A stretch of 64,000 bases of DNA from contig JAKZHN010000010.1 of NCBI GenBank assembly GCA_037179335.1, forward strand, positions 999,870 to 1,063,869. Direction: 5' to 3'. Shown one piece after another: positions 23,721-37,059 of the stretch. This DNA comes from Cyclaneusma minus. Taxonomy: Eukaryota; Ascomycota; Leotiomycetes; Marthamycetales; Marthamycetaceae. Positions within the stretch are counted from its first letter, which is position 1. Each line of letters opens with the position of its first letter. The position numbers and the translations under genes were made by a program. A model generated the notes under the pieces. It was given only the letters and a program-made list of their open reading frames with translations, did no database searches and was not told the DNA's origin.

Positions 23721-26149
23721 TTTACCAGCTATGCATTATTTTGCAGCACCCTTATTTACGCAATATTTCTTTGGCTACTTTAATAGCTATTTTAATTTTA
23801 GAAAATTTTAACCCTAAAGCTAAAAATCTTATGCAATTTAAAAATGCCTTAAGCCTAATCCTAATCCCGATTTTAATTATAATTAATAAATTGCGCAATA
23901 ATAATAATGCTTAATTATTGCGCATTTCCTAAAAATAAATTAAAAATCTTGTTTAAATAATTGCGACTTTTAATAAATAAATTAATAATATAATTTAAAT
24001 TATTATAATTAAACGCGCAAATACTATTAATAATAATAATATTGCCAGCCCTTGCCTTATATATAGCGAGTTTTATATTAAAAATAAATAAAAATTACAA
24101 TCGCGCGATTATTCCCGCTATTTTAAAGATTATTATAATAAGCATTGCATTTTTTAAGCCCTATTTAAAAATATCAACCTTTTTTTATTTTTTTTAAATC
24201 CCAAATTCAGCAATAATCCCAAATTTAGCAATAACTCCAATTTCAATTTTAAATCCAATAATTGCAAAATATATATTAAAGCTTTTTAATTTAAAAAATC
24301 TGGCTAATAGCAAAAGTTCTAAATTCCAGTATTAAATAATTGCTATTAAAAATAATCTTATTTTAAATTATATTTTTTATTCAAAATTTCGCGTATAATA
24401 TATATTTAAAATTATTGCATTAGTATAGTTAAATAAGCTTTTTAAAGCCGCTATTATTTAAAACAAAACCCACTTACTAATTGGCGCCAAATAATTAAAA
24501 TTCTCAAAGTATATATAAATAGCTTAATTAAAAAGGCTGATATTTTAAAAGATTATATAAAATATAAAATAGGTAATAAAAAATATTTAGCAAAGTTTTT
24601 AGCAATTTTCACTATAATATATAGCTGGCTAAAATATTTAATAAAAATATTCTCGCTAATTTATATTGCAAATTATCTTTTAAATTAAGATTAGCTATAA
24701 TTTTTACTATTTATAATTATAAAAGCTTAAAAAAATCAAAATATTATACTATAATCTTTATTACGGCATGCTTATTCAAAACAATATTATTAATATTTTT
24801 AAAAACGCCTTTTTAAATAAAAATAATAAAGAATTCCGTGAAAAATATAATAAAGTTTTTTTATTTAGGCTTTAAAAAACAATTGATAACCGTTTTAATT
24901 ATAAAAAAAAGCTTTTTAAAAAATGAAAAGCTAAATAAAATTGCAATATAAAAAAATTTACCTGCTTTATTTATTATAAAATAAATTATATTATAAAGAA
25001 ATATTTTAATAAAAAAATTTAAAAAAAAAGAATTTAATTAAATTAAAAGAAAAGAATTAAATTAAATTAATATTTATATCAAAATTAAAAATAAATTAAA
25101 AAACAATTGGACCTAAAAAAACTCTCTAAATTAGCTATTGCTTAAATTCATTAATTTATTATTTTTAAATATTAGTCGGCTAATCAATAAAAGTTATTTT
25201 ATTATTTACTATATTTTAAAAAATAATAATTTATAAATTAATGCATTTATTAATAATAAAGCGCAAGTGTTTTGCATTATAAATATTTATATGATTAAAA
25301 CTTTAGTTTTTAAAAATCTCCCGCTAATTCCTTTAAAAAAACCCATTCCTATTTAGAAATATAATAGAAAAAACAAAAACCCTATCCATTATATTATATA
25401 TCCGGATTTTCAAATTTAAAGCAAAATATTTAAAAAAACATTATATTTAATAACCAATTTAGGCTTTTATAAATTTCTTATTAAATTCAAATATCAAAAA
25501 AAGCAAAATATATCATTTAATTTTAAAAATTAATGCCTTTAATAGCCGGATAATTCTTTAACCCAAAAAAAAACCTAATACTAAAAATAAAAAAAACTCT
25601 GCTATTAAAAAAATTAGAAAAGCCTTAGCTATATGTTTTTTAATATCCAATATATTCAAAAATAAAAATTCCAACCTATTAATATCGGAATAGATTTCAA
25701 AAACCCTTTTTATATATAAATTAGCCATAAAAAAAGCTATAAGTATTATAAATTAAACATTTGCTAATAAAATGCTTAAATTATTACCAAAGCCTAAAAA
25801 AATAAAATTCTTATTAAATTTACCTATAAAGCTTTTCTAAATTAGCGGCGCAAAAATATAGCAAAATTTTAAAAAGCTTAAAAAAATTGCATAAATTTAT
25901 TTTGTATATAAAATAAGCAAAGTTTTAAAAATTAAAAACAATTTAAATAAATTAGATATTTTTAATAATAATAAATAGCTAAATTAAAAGCTTTCCAAAT
26001 ATTTTCAAAAAGGCTTTAAATTTTATTTTTTTAAAAAAATTCCAATACCCCACTAAAGCATAGTCCATATAATATTCAAATCAAGCTAAAAGCTCCAAAC
26101 AATAGCTTTGGCTATTTTCTATTATATACTATATTAAAAGAAAACTTAA

Positions 26150-28120
26150 ATATTATAAGAAATTATTTAAAAAGCTGCCTATATAAAGGATTTATTAAAA
26201 CCAGCCTTTTTCCATTTATAACCCCTATTTTATTTATTAAAAAACCAAATAAAAGCCTTTATTTTTATATTAATTATAAAAAGCTAAATAAATTTATAAA
26301 AAAAACCGCTATCCGCTCCCGCTTTTTAATAAAATTCTTTTTAAATTTAGCAAAGCAAAATACTTTATTAAGCTAAATATTTATCAAGCCTTTTATTGTA
26401 TTTAAATGAATAAAACTTTTAAATGCTTTATAATATTTTATACCCATTATAATATATAGCAATAAACAATATTATTATTTAAATTAATTAATAAACCAGC
26501 TATTTTTTAAAAATATATTAATAACTTATTTTTTAATTTATTAAATAAATATTATATTGCATTTACTAATAATATACTAATTTATTTAAACATTCTTAAA
26601 TAATATAAAAAAATACTAAAAGAATCCTTACTCGTTTAAAAGCTATTAGCCTGCAAATTAATATTAAAAAATACAAATTTTTAATTATAAAAACCAAATA
26701 TTTAGAACATATTATTTTCATAAAAAATATCTGGATTAATCCTGGCAAAATTAAAACCATTCAAAATTAAAAACATCCTAAAACAAATCCAATTATTTCT
26801 CGATTTTTATAATTTCTGTTAAATATTTATTAAAAATTACAATTGAATTGCAAAACCCTTAAATCAATTTACCAAAAAAAACCCATATTTAAAATTGGTT
26901 ATTTTCATATAAACAAGCATTTAAAATATTAAAAGCTGCGCTAATATTAGCTTTATTATTGGCCAATTTCAATATTAAATACAAATTGAAGCTTAAAACA
27001 GATAATTTTAATAATATATATACTAGCGTATTTTTTTAAAAATACCTAAATGGCCTTTGGCATTTTATAGCCTATTAATTTAAAACCATAAATAAATATT
27101 AGCTAAATAATAGCATTTATAATAAAAGATTACTAGCTATAATTCTAGCCTTTATAAACTAGTATATTTATTTAATTAGCGCAAAATAAAAAATCCAAAT
27201 AATTAGCAATTATAAAATTATAAAATAATTTATAATTATAAAAACATTAAATACCAAGCAAGCCAAATAATAAAAAATGGTTTTAAAATATTATTTTAAA
27301 ATTAAATATAAGCCAGGCATTATTAATTATGCAAATCCTTTTATTAAAAAAAACCAAAAAATAAAATAAGCAATAGCTTTTAAAATACTTTATAAAAATT
27401 ATATTATACTTTTTTAAAAGATATTAAATCCCAAAACTATTTAAAATTTATAATTGGATATTATTGCCTTTTTAAATTTAATTAATATAATTTAAATCAA
27501 TTTAATTAATAAGCTATTTAAAATCAATTAAAAAGCCGGCAAAACTCTAAAAAAAAGCTAATCCCGCTAAATTTAATATAAAAAATAGCTTAATATTCAA
27601 AAATAAAAAATTAATTATACCCGCTTAAAAATCCTATATATAAAATTAATCGTTAAAATTTATAATATAATTTAAACTATTTATTTTAAAAAAAACAAAA
27701 TAAAAGAATTGCTTAAAAAATAATATTAATAGCCTAATTAATTAAAAATTGCAATCGCTATATTAAAAACTGCAAATAATGCGCTAAAGCAAAAACTCCG
27801 AAAAACAAATTTTTTAAATTGCTTAATTTCTTTTTAGCACCCAATTAATTATAGTAATATATAATGGTAAATTTCTATAAAATATCCAAAAATATAAAAG
27901 GCTATAATATAATTATAATTATAATTTATAACTCAATAAAAAAATCATTTTTATTCCTTATTATAGAATAATTAATACCAGGAAACTAGCAGAATTCTTT
28001 TATTTTATAATTTACAAAATTTATAAAGCTTTTAAATTAATTATATTAAATAAAGGCTTTTAATTTATTTTTAATTTTTAAAAAAATTCCTATATATTTT
28101 AAAAATTGTAATCTATTTAT
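26150..28120 (+). pseudogene. Degraded gypsy pol (RT, RNase H, integrase) of element A
   Basis: From about 26223 the frame reads PILFIKKPNKSLYFYINYKK, matching the gypsy RT entry PILFVKKPDGSLRFCVDYRK. RNase H signs are KLKTDNF (LETDAS), YNKRLLAIILAFINW at about 27115-27165, KTLNTKQAK (K.LN.RQAR) and YYFKIKYKPGIINYANP (.F.I.YRPG..N.ADA). At about 27740-27960 the integrase zinc-binding end (NCNRYIKNCK.CAKAKTP) and part of the catalytic core follow. Stops occur throughout. No intact open frame remains. Confidence 0.85.
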
Positions 28121-29032
28121 TTCCAATTTATAATCCGCTAATAAATAATTGAATTAAAATTAAAAACGCTATTTTTAATATGCAATTCATATTTTTTTAT
28201 AATTAGTTTTAAAATAATTGGCCGCAATAGCTATTATTTATAAATATTGCAACTGCAATATTATTTTAAAAATTAACCGGAATATATTTTATTAAAATTA
28301 AAATAGGGTATAAGTCTAAAATAATATTTAATTGGGCAATATCGGAATTAGCCAATATTTTTTAAGCTTTAAATTAAGCAAATATTCTAATCAAATAATA
28401 TTAAATCCGAAAATATTAAAAAAATGCTAAAAACGCTATATAAATAGTTTAGTAATTATAAATTATTTAAGCCAATAAAAAAAGGAAAATTTAATATTGA
28501 AAATTATTTTTATATGATTATAAAGAATTGGATAATTTTATATTTAAATAGAAAATTAAATAATAAAATAGCCGGCTTACAATATATCATTTAAAAAAAA
28601 CGCATTTAAATTGGATTTTTTAAAGTAAATATTTACCCAATTATAAATTTTAATAAATTTTAACTAGCCGCAAATAATTTTGTACCACATTAAAATTCTT
28701 AATTAAAATTTTCAAATAATATTAATAGAAAAGTAAAATATAGAATTTTCAATTTTTTCAATTTTAAGCTATATTATAAAATCCTGCATTATAAACTAAA
28801 TTAGAAACCCTATTATAACCTTAATATAAAATAATATCTATATAAAAATTTTAAATATTGCCTAATTAAATTAAACAAGATTAAATTAAATATTTTAATA
28901 AATTAGGCCTTTTATATAAATTACCAAAATAAAACGCTAGAAATAAAATAATAAAAGTAAATAATAAAAAAAATCATTTATTTAAAAAAATGATATAAAA
29001 GCTTAAAAAGAGCTTTTTTGCAAAAGGGATAT

Positions 29033-29248
29033 TATAATAGCTCCAAGCTGCAATAGCCAGCTATATAACCTTAAATCCCGGCCCGTAATCGGTCCGGCGT
29101 AAGCAATTAGCGCTAGTATTTCCAATTTCTGCTTAAAGCTTTTTTAAAAAGCTCCTCGCCCTAAACCTCTTTTTTTTTAATTTAATATACACTATTAACC
29201 TATGCTTTACCTTGCCGTTTTATATAATTTTAGGCCCGCGCTATAATA
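29033..29248 (+). repeat. Right LTR of gypsy element A
   Basis: It aligns with 17811-18021. The first half is more mutated than the left copy and the second half less so, so each copy was mutated independently. Confidence 0.85.
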
Positions 29249-29501
29249 ATAGCTAAAGATATACCAATATTTATATTAATTCCTATAATATTAAACGTTT
29301 TAATAGCTTCGCCTCCCGCCAATTTTATTAATAATTTTAATAATTTAAACTGGTTAGACTCCAAGCCTAAAAAATAATTGAAGCCTAATAGAAAATTAAA
29401 AATATTGCCTAAAAACAAATTATTTAAAAGCTCTTTTTAATTCCTTGCATAAAAATTCCCGCTTTTCTTCTAATAAGCAATTATATTAAAATTAATAATA
29501 A

Positions 29502-29726
29502 TGTCAGACAAGGCCAAAAAGGGTGCCCTACGGGCACCCTATAAGGCATATACGCTAAAGGTGCGCAAAAGGAGAGCATTGTTTATTAAGAAAGCTAAGC
29601 AAAACTTTTAGCGTATAATATTTAGGCGCTGCTATTTTTATTTAAAAAAGACAATAGCTATTCTTTATATCTAAGAAATATATTTAATATATTTTATTTG
29701 CCAATTTATTTTTAATTATTATAACA
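29502..29726 (+). repeat. Left LTR of gypsy element C, with preserved hairpin
   Basis: It pairs with 36421-36642. Its first 80 bp are unusually GC-rich for the block. They include a perfect 8-bp inverted repeat, GGGTGCCC / GGGCACCC, around a TAC loop at 29521-29539. The matching part of the right LTR is fully AT-converted. Confidence 0.85.
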
Positions 29727-31749
29727 AAATAGCCGCTTTTATTTTAAAAAGCAATAATTTAGCAAAATAATAATTATTTAATTTATTAGCTATAAATCCG
29801 GCAATAATTTTATTTATAATAACTTTATTAAAAGCCTTAAAAAACAATTTTGCACAATTTTAAAAAAGCTTAATATAAATAGCAATATTGGTAGAATTTA
29901 TAAGCTCAATTAAAAAACCGCATTTAATAAAGGCAATAATATATTTATTAATAATACTAATAAACGCGCCGCCAATATTAATACTTAAAGCGCCCCAGCC
30001 GAAAATATAGGCACGCCGTATAAAAGCAAAATTAATTAAGCTCCCGCTTTTAGCTTAACTTAAAGCCAAATAAATTTCAATTTCAATAATAAGCAATTAA
30101 TTACTAAAAACCCTTATATATTTAAAAATCCTTATATATTAAATATTAAGCTATATTATATATACAATATATATAAATATTATAAATAATTTAATTGCCT
30201 ATAAAATTATTTTAATATGCAATTTAAAATGTTTTCTTTGAAAAATAATATAGTTTATATTTATTATGCCTTAATTATGCTTAAAAGTTATATATATATA
30301 TATTATATACTAATACTATTAAATAAATTATGAATTAAAAACAAAATTATAAAAAAAATTATAAATTTAATACCAAATGCAATAAATATAAAATAACAAT
30401 ATATAATATATATATTAAACCAATTTGCTAAAAAGGCTTAAAAAAAAGAAAACATAATTTTATTGAAAAATAAAAATTTTACTTTTTTATATAAAAAACA
30501 TATTTTTTATATTTTTTAATAATTAATATATTCTTAAGCTTTATAATAATACTAAATAAAATTTTATCTTTTGATAAAGCAATTAATTATAAATTAATAT
30601 ATAATATATATTTAATATAATCGAAAATATTAAATGCAAAAATAAGCCCAATTTTTAATTTAAAGTTAAAAATATATTTAATATAAATAATTTAAAAAAG
30701 CAATATAATAACTATAAAAAATTATAAAATCCATATAATAATTTAATATTAACCCAATTATAAAAGCAAAAAGAACGGCTATTATTAAAAGAAAAGCTAG
30801 CAATGCGGTTAAAATTAATATTGGCTTTTTTTATACTTTAATTTTAATTTTAATAATTATAGCCTAGCTAATTATATTTATTAAAAGAATTATTATTAAA
30901 AATCTAAATATAAAGCCTATAAATATAAATACCCTAGCGGTGAAATATATATTTTAAATAATAAGAATTTTGGCGGCCGCAAAAAAAGAAGGCCAATTAT
31001 ATAAAAATAGCTTTAATTATAATTAAAATTATAATAATTATAATTTAAATAAATATAATTAAAGCCTCTTTATAAAAGCTATAAATAAAATCCCTAAGTT
31101 TATAAATTATAAATATAAATATAATAATTAAAAAAGAAAAATTACTAATAATTGCCTAATTTAATAATTTTCTTATAAAATAAAAGCTTATAATAATTAT
31201 TTATTAATTGTATTTAATATTTAAAATATAAGTTTTGTTCTTATTCTTATTAATAATAAATTAAATAAAAGTTTTATATTATTAATATTTATAAAAAATA
31301 AAAATAAATTAATGCATATATATAATATTTACAAATTTGCTTTTTTAATAAAATTTTTAATAATAAAAATAATATAAAAAGTTGAAATATTAAAATATAC
31401 AAAATATTTATATATTTATATAATTTGCTTTTAAATATATTTTAATTTAAATAAATTAAAAAAGCTAGGCATAATAATTTATATTTTAAATATAATAAAT
31501 CGGAAATTATTATATATAAACTATTTTATATATAAAAGCTAAAACTATAATATTAAATTATATAAAATAATATTTAGCAAAATAAAAAAAAGCTAATATA
31601 TTATTTATATATTTCAATTAAAATTATATTATAAAAATTAAGATAAATTTATTTTATTAATTTATTTATAAATTATTTCAAAAATAGCTAATTATATTAA
31701 AAACTTATTTTAATAATATATTAATAAAAGATCAAATTTATAATTAAAA

Positions 31750-32790
31750 CGCCTAATAAAAGCTTTTATATTATTTATATTTAAAAGAAACTTATATTTA
31801 TATATTAATTATAAAAACTTAAATAATATTATTATTAAAGAGATTTGCCTATTTTTTTTAATTAATAAATTTTTAATTAAATTAGAAAAAACCAAAATCT
31901 TTATTAAATTAAATTTTAAAAATTTATATTAGAAAATTTATATATAAAGGAAAAAAAAAATAGTATTTCGTATAAAATATAGCTATTTTAAATATTTAAT
32001 AATACTATTTAAATTAATAAATATATTAGCTATATTTTGAGCCTGTATAATTTTTTTAAATGTTATTATAATAATTTATTTTAATAATATTTTAATTTAT
32101 TTAAAAAAGTTTAATAAATATAATAAATATATACAAATTATGTTTAAAAAACTATAAAAACATTTTTTTATATAAAAAGAATCAAATATAAATTTTAAAT
32201 AAATAAAATTTTATTTTTAGGCTTTATAATAAAAAATAATAATATATATATAAACCCGGAAAAACTATGCATTATTTAAAAATAGCCTATGTTAATTATA
32301 TATATAAAATTGCAATTATTTTTAAAATATAATAAAATTATATTATTTATATTTAACCTGCTTATTAGCAATATAAATAGCAAAAACAAGGCTTATTTAA
32401 ATAGCTTTTAAAAATATATTTATAAGTAAGCTAATATTGTAATATTTTAATTTTATAAAGTATTTGCAAATTTTAAAGCAATTTAAAAATTTAAATAATT
32501 TAATTTATTATTATTAATATTTAATAGCCTTTTAATTTTATAAATTAATTAATATTAAGTTACTTATAATTATAAAACAAATTTAATATTAGAAGCAATA
32601 TATTAAACATATGAATTATAAAATTTAAATATTTTTAAATTATAATAATTTGCATTATTTTATAAATATAAAAAGATTTAATAAATATTAAATAAAATAG
32701 GCTATAAAATTAAAATACTATAATTTTAGTATTAAATACATTGCAAGAATTAAAAATCCCGCTAATTCTTTTTTTATAAATTAAATTATA
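31750..32790 (+). pseudogene. Degraded gypsy RT and RNase H of element C
   Basis: From about 31793 the frame reads LYLYINYKNLNNIIIKEICL, aligned with LRLCVDYR.LN..T.K.RYPL. It continues KTKIFIKLNFKNLY (AK.FTKLDLR.AY) and, after a frame change, IIIIYFNNILIYLKKFNKYN (YLDDILIYS....H). Farther on, INIKRFNKY and YNFSIKYIARIKNPANS resemble the end of RNase H. Both active-site aspartates of the YLDD box are replaced by Asn (YFNN), as RIP would do. Confidence 0.8.
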
Positions 32791-35700
32791 AAGAAACAAT
32801 AAAAAATACTTAAGCAAAAACATTAAAAAATGATATTATAATAAAAGCTTTGTTATTTATTTAATTATATATTAAATATATAATTCTTAAAAGATATAGC
32901 TGCTTTTATAAATCTAGTAAGTATATTTGAATTAAAATTATTAAATTAGAAAATTAATATTATACGCTTTATTTATATATTATAAATACAAATTTCCAAG
33001 CAAAAACTTATATTTTATTTAAGCTATAAAAATTTAAAAGCCGAAATAATTAAAGCAAGCTTTATAATTATTTTTAAAAAATAAAAAAAATAAAAAAAAT
33101 ATAATAAAAAAATAAAATTAATTTATATTATATAAAAATAAATAATCATAATTTAAAAATAATATATTATATAAAAAAAAACAAATTATATATTTCTGCG
33201 GTAAATATATTATATACTAAATTTTTATATATTTATTATAATAGCAAATTAGCAAGCTATTTTAAAATATAGTAAATATTAATATTAATTTATTATAAAT
33301 ATTATTAGTCGGGTATAAACATAAAATTATAAAATTATATATATAATTATTATATTTATTAATAAAATAAAATTTGCTAATATATATTTTAAAATTAGCT
33401 ATAATTTTTATTTTTAGCTAATAAATCATAAATATATTTATTATAAAATTTTATTATAAGCTTATTAAAATTATAATATATAAGCAAAATATATAATATT
33501 ATTTTAATAATAAAAAATTATTATATTAAAATTGCGTAATTTATATATATAATTAAAAATATTAATATATAATTTCTAATAAAATTATTTTTTAATAAAA
33601 TTATTTATTTTATAAGAATTTTAAAATTATTATATTTAATTATAATTTAGTATTTATTAATATATTATAAAAAGCCTTTTATTATAAATTCTATATAATA
33701 TATAAATATAATATTATATTTTACCTTTAAATAAATAAATAAATAAAGCGAATAAATTAAATTCTAACAGCTTATATATATTATTATTGCAATAATAAGA
33801 TGATAAATTAGGCAATTTAATTAATTATAGCAAAATTTGCCTATAATAACGCAAAGTAAAACATATTAAAAAAAAAACCTTTTTTATAATATATAAATAT
33901 TATTTATAAATTAATGTAGTTTTTTTATATAATTTATAAAAATTAAAATATTTAATATAAGAAATCAAAAAATATATATAATATAATTAACATATATTAT
34001 TATCAAAATTGGAAAAATACTATTAATAAATATATAAAAACATATATAAAAACATATAAAGCTATAAATTTTAATAAAGGAAATTAGGTTTTTTTATTTA
34101 CTAAAAATATATGCTCTAAAATTAAAAAAATAGCAAAAATAGTATAAGCCCTTTTTTTATTATTAAAAAAAATAAAAGCCCAAGCTTATTATTTAAAATT
34201 CCTATTTAAATTTTAATTAAAAAACTTATATAATACTATTTATATTAGCCTTTTAAAATCCGCTAAAATACCGCAAAATAGCGTATATAAATTATGCTTT
34301 ATAAATTTTAAAAAGCTTAAAAACAATTAAAAATTATAAAATTATAAAAATTATAATATATATAAAAAACGGTTAATTTATATTTTGCATATATTAAAAA
34401 GGCTAAAATTAAAATTAGGACCAAATATTGGCTTAAAGAATTTTTAAAAATACCCTAATAATTTTAAGCAAATTTATTAAAACAATATTAAAATTAAATT
34501 ATAATAATAGCGGGAAAATTATCAAAAAAACGCAAGCATTAAAAACAAATACCAAAAAGCTAGCTTTAGCCTTATATTTGGATAAAAAAACATTTAATTA
34601 TACGCAATATTAAGCAAAAGCAAAAATAAAAATATTTAAAATATAAAAATATAAATTTAATTATTTTTTTATTTTTTAAATTAAATCAAATAAAATTATA
34701 TTTTATAAAAAATTAAATTAAAAAATTAAAAAATAGATAATAAGCTTAATTTAATTAAAAATTATAAAATGGGCAAATAAAAATTATAAATTTTGTATAT
34801 TATATAAAATAAGTTTAATTAAAAAACTTAAAGAATTATAATTTTTATATTTTATATTATATTATTAAAAATCCGACTTTTTTTTATATTAAATAAAATA
34901 TTATTAAAAAATTTAATTAATTTATATCCTAATTAAATATATATAAAAGAAATTAAAAAAATTTGTTCAATAATACCAAATATTAATTATGATATATATT
35001 AAAATACAAATTGCAAAAATAATTTTAATTAAGGCTATTATTGCAATTATAATATTTTTTGAATATATTGTATATTTTATATTTTAAAAAAGCACAAATT
35101 TTAAAACGAAAATAAATCCCAGCAGGCTTTATATTATTTTTTAATTGGGTTAATTTATTATTATAATTAATGCATTAATTTTAAAAAAAAGCCTAAATCT
35201 TAATATAATAATGGTAATAAAATATAAAGGTATTATAAATTGCATTAAATAAGGAAGTTTAAATAATAAAAATTTATAAAATAATAAATTAATTAATAAA
35301 AAGAGGATATATATATATAAATTTATTATATAATAAAAAGGCTTATAATTACCGCAATAATAATTGTATTTAAAATTATTTGCAGCCTAATTATAAATAT
35401 TAAAGATTTTATACTATATATATATATATATATATAGCAAATATAAATGCAAATTTAAAATATAAATGCAGGCTTAATAAAAGTGCAATTTAAATTTTAT
35501 AATAAAACCGCAAATTTAATACCATTATTATAATTATAATTAAAATTTTTATTATGCAAGGCTTAAAATAAGCCGCCGCCAAAATTTTGCATTTTGCAAT
35601 TAAAAATATTAAGGGCTATAATATTAAAATTAAAAAAAAGGGCTTAATTTCCGCTAAAAAAATATATATTAAAAAACCTGTATAAAATAATAATAAAAAA

Positions 35701-35970
35701 GAATTTAATAAAAATAGAAAAACCGGCTGTATATAAATAAAGCTTTAATAAAGGCTAATATAATTGCTATAATAAAAGAAAAATTAAAAAAAAAACCCTT
35801 AAAATTTGCTACAAAATTTGCTAAAAAAATAAAAAAAAAAGCAATTAAAAATTAATATATCATTATTGCAAAAGATGCATAATCTATATTCAAAAAAAGG
35901 CGCAAAAAATTAAAAAAATCTTAAAATCAATTATTTAAAATAAGCCGCTATTATATTAATTTTACGGTAT

Positions 35971-36005
<35 letters not shown>

Positions 36006-36070
36006 GGAAAAAATATATATAAGCTAATAAAAATAATAGAACCCTAATACATTTTAATATAAAATAATTA

Positions 36071-36176
36071 TAATTAAAATAATTAAAATAATTAAAATAA
36101 TTAAAATAATTAAAATAATTAAAATAATTAAAATAATTAAAATAATTAAAATAATTAAAATAATTAAAATAATTAA
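36071..36176 (+). repeat. 10-bp tandem repeat AATTAAAATA in element C
   Basis: About ten to eleven near-perfect copies lie about 250 bp before the right LTR of element C. A run of AT dinucleotides lies nearby at about 35978-36002. Confidence 0.9.
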
Positions 36177-36420
36177 ATAAAAGCATAAAATTAACCAATA
36201 ATAAATAGCATAAGCTATATATTAAAATAAAACTTTTAAAAATTAGACAAAACTAAATTTGAAAATAATTATTAATAATAGCAAATTAATAAAAGCTTAC
36301 CAATTTACGCGGCCAAAATAAAAAACCGAAATTAATAACCAAAATTAAATATTAAATTATTAAAAATCAAAAATTCGTATTTGAAAGCTTTGGGATTTAA
36401 AGCTATAAAAAAGGGATAAT

Positions 36421-36642
36421 TATTATATAAGGCTAAAAAAATGCTTTATAAATATTTTATAAAATATATATATTAAAGGTATATAAAAAAAGCATTGCTT
36501 ATTAAAAAATCTAAGCAAGGCTTTTAGCGCATAATATTTAGGCGCTGCCATTCTTATTTAAAAAAGGCAGCGCCTATTTTTTATAGCTAAGAAATATATA
36601 TAACGCAACCTATTTGCTAATTTATTTTTGACCATTATAATA
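36421..36642 (+). repeat. Right LTR of gypsy element C
   Basis: It aligns with 29502-29726, for example through TAATATTTAGGCGCTG and CTAAGAAATATAT. It starts TATTATATAAGG where the left copy has TGTCAGACAAGG, and it ends TATAATA. Confidence 0.85.
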
Positions 36643-37059
36643 AATAATAATGCTATTCCGGACCTTTTTAAAAATTTTGCTTTTTTTAGTTCTCTTTTTT
36701 TTGCAAATAATATTTTGGCTTTTAAGGCTAAGCTATATTTTATAAAAACTAATGCCAAATAATAAAGGGGAAAAAATAATTTTAAAGCTGCTAGCTATAA
36801 TATAAAACTTTGCAAAATTATTTAAATTATAATTGCGTATATTGGTTATAATATTAATAATATTTAAAAAATTATAATTTTAATTATAATTTTTTTTCCA
36901 ATAATCAAAATTTGCAAAATTATGATTTTTTAATTTTATAAAAAAGCTATTAATTTTAAAAACCTATATTATAAATAATAAAAGTTTGCTATAATTAAAA
37001 AGCTAAAATTCTTAATGCAAAATAGAATATAAAAATATATTAAAAATCTAAAAAAAGCA

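Larger units (their letters stand above)
18102..23725 (-). mobile_element. Element B: inverted Ty3/gypsy retrotransposon relic inserted in A
   Basis: Two 153-bp LTRs at 18107-18259 and 23568-23720 align without gaps. The left copy begins TATCACGGCC, consistent with an original TGTCACGG start. The flanking pentamers are TTTAT (18102-18106) and TTTAC (23721-23725), which differ only by a C/T transition. All recognisable pol relics inside read on the minus strand, opposite to A. It sits about 80 bp inside the left LTR of A, so it inserted after A. Span is 5.6 kb. Confidence 0.8.
17806..29253 (+). mobile_element. Element A: Ty3/gypsy LTR retrotransposon relic inserted in D
   Basis: LTRs lie at 17811-18021 and 29033-29248, with TA...TA ends. 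The direct 5-bp duplication ATAGC flanks it exactly at 17806-17810 and 29249-29253. A purine-rich tract (AAAAGGGA) sits just before the right LTR. Gypsy-ordered pol relics (RT, RNase H, integrase) read on the + strand. Excluding the nested element B leaves about 5.8 kb, a normal gypsy size. Confidence 0.85.
29497..36647 (+). mobile_element. Element C: Ty3/gypsy LTR retrotransposon relic inserted in D
   Basis: LTRs lie at 29502-29726 and 36421-36642. The left one still has an intact TG start (TGTCAGAC) and CA end (TATAACA). The direct duplication AATAA flanks it at 29497-29501 and 36643-36647. A purine tract AAAAAAGGGA precedes the right LTR, like that of element A. RT and RNase H relics read on the + strand. 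Span is 7.15 kb. It sits about 240 bp right of element A, both within copia element D. Confidence 0.85.

Noticed and set aside
35971..36198. 75-codon frame of FNY repeats (-)
   Set aside because: It is the translation of the 10-bp tandem repeat AATTAAAATA and AT runs, not a gene.
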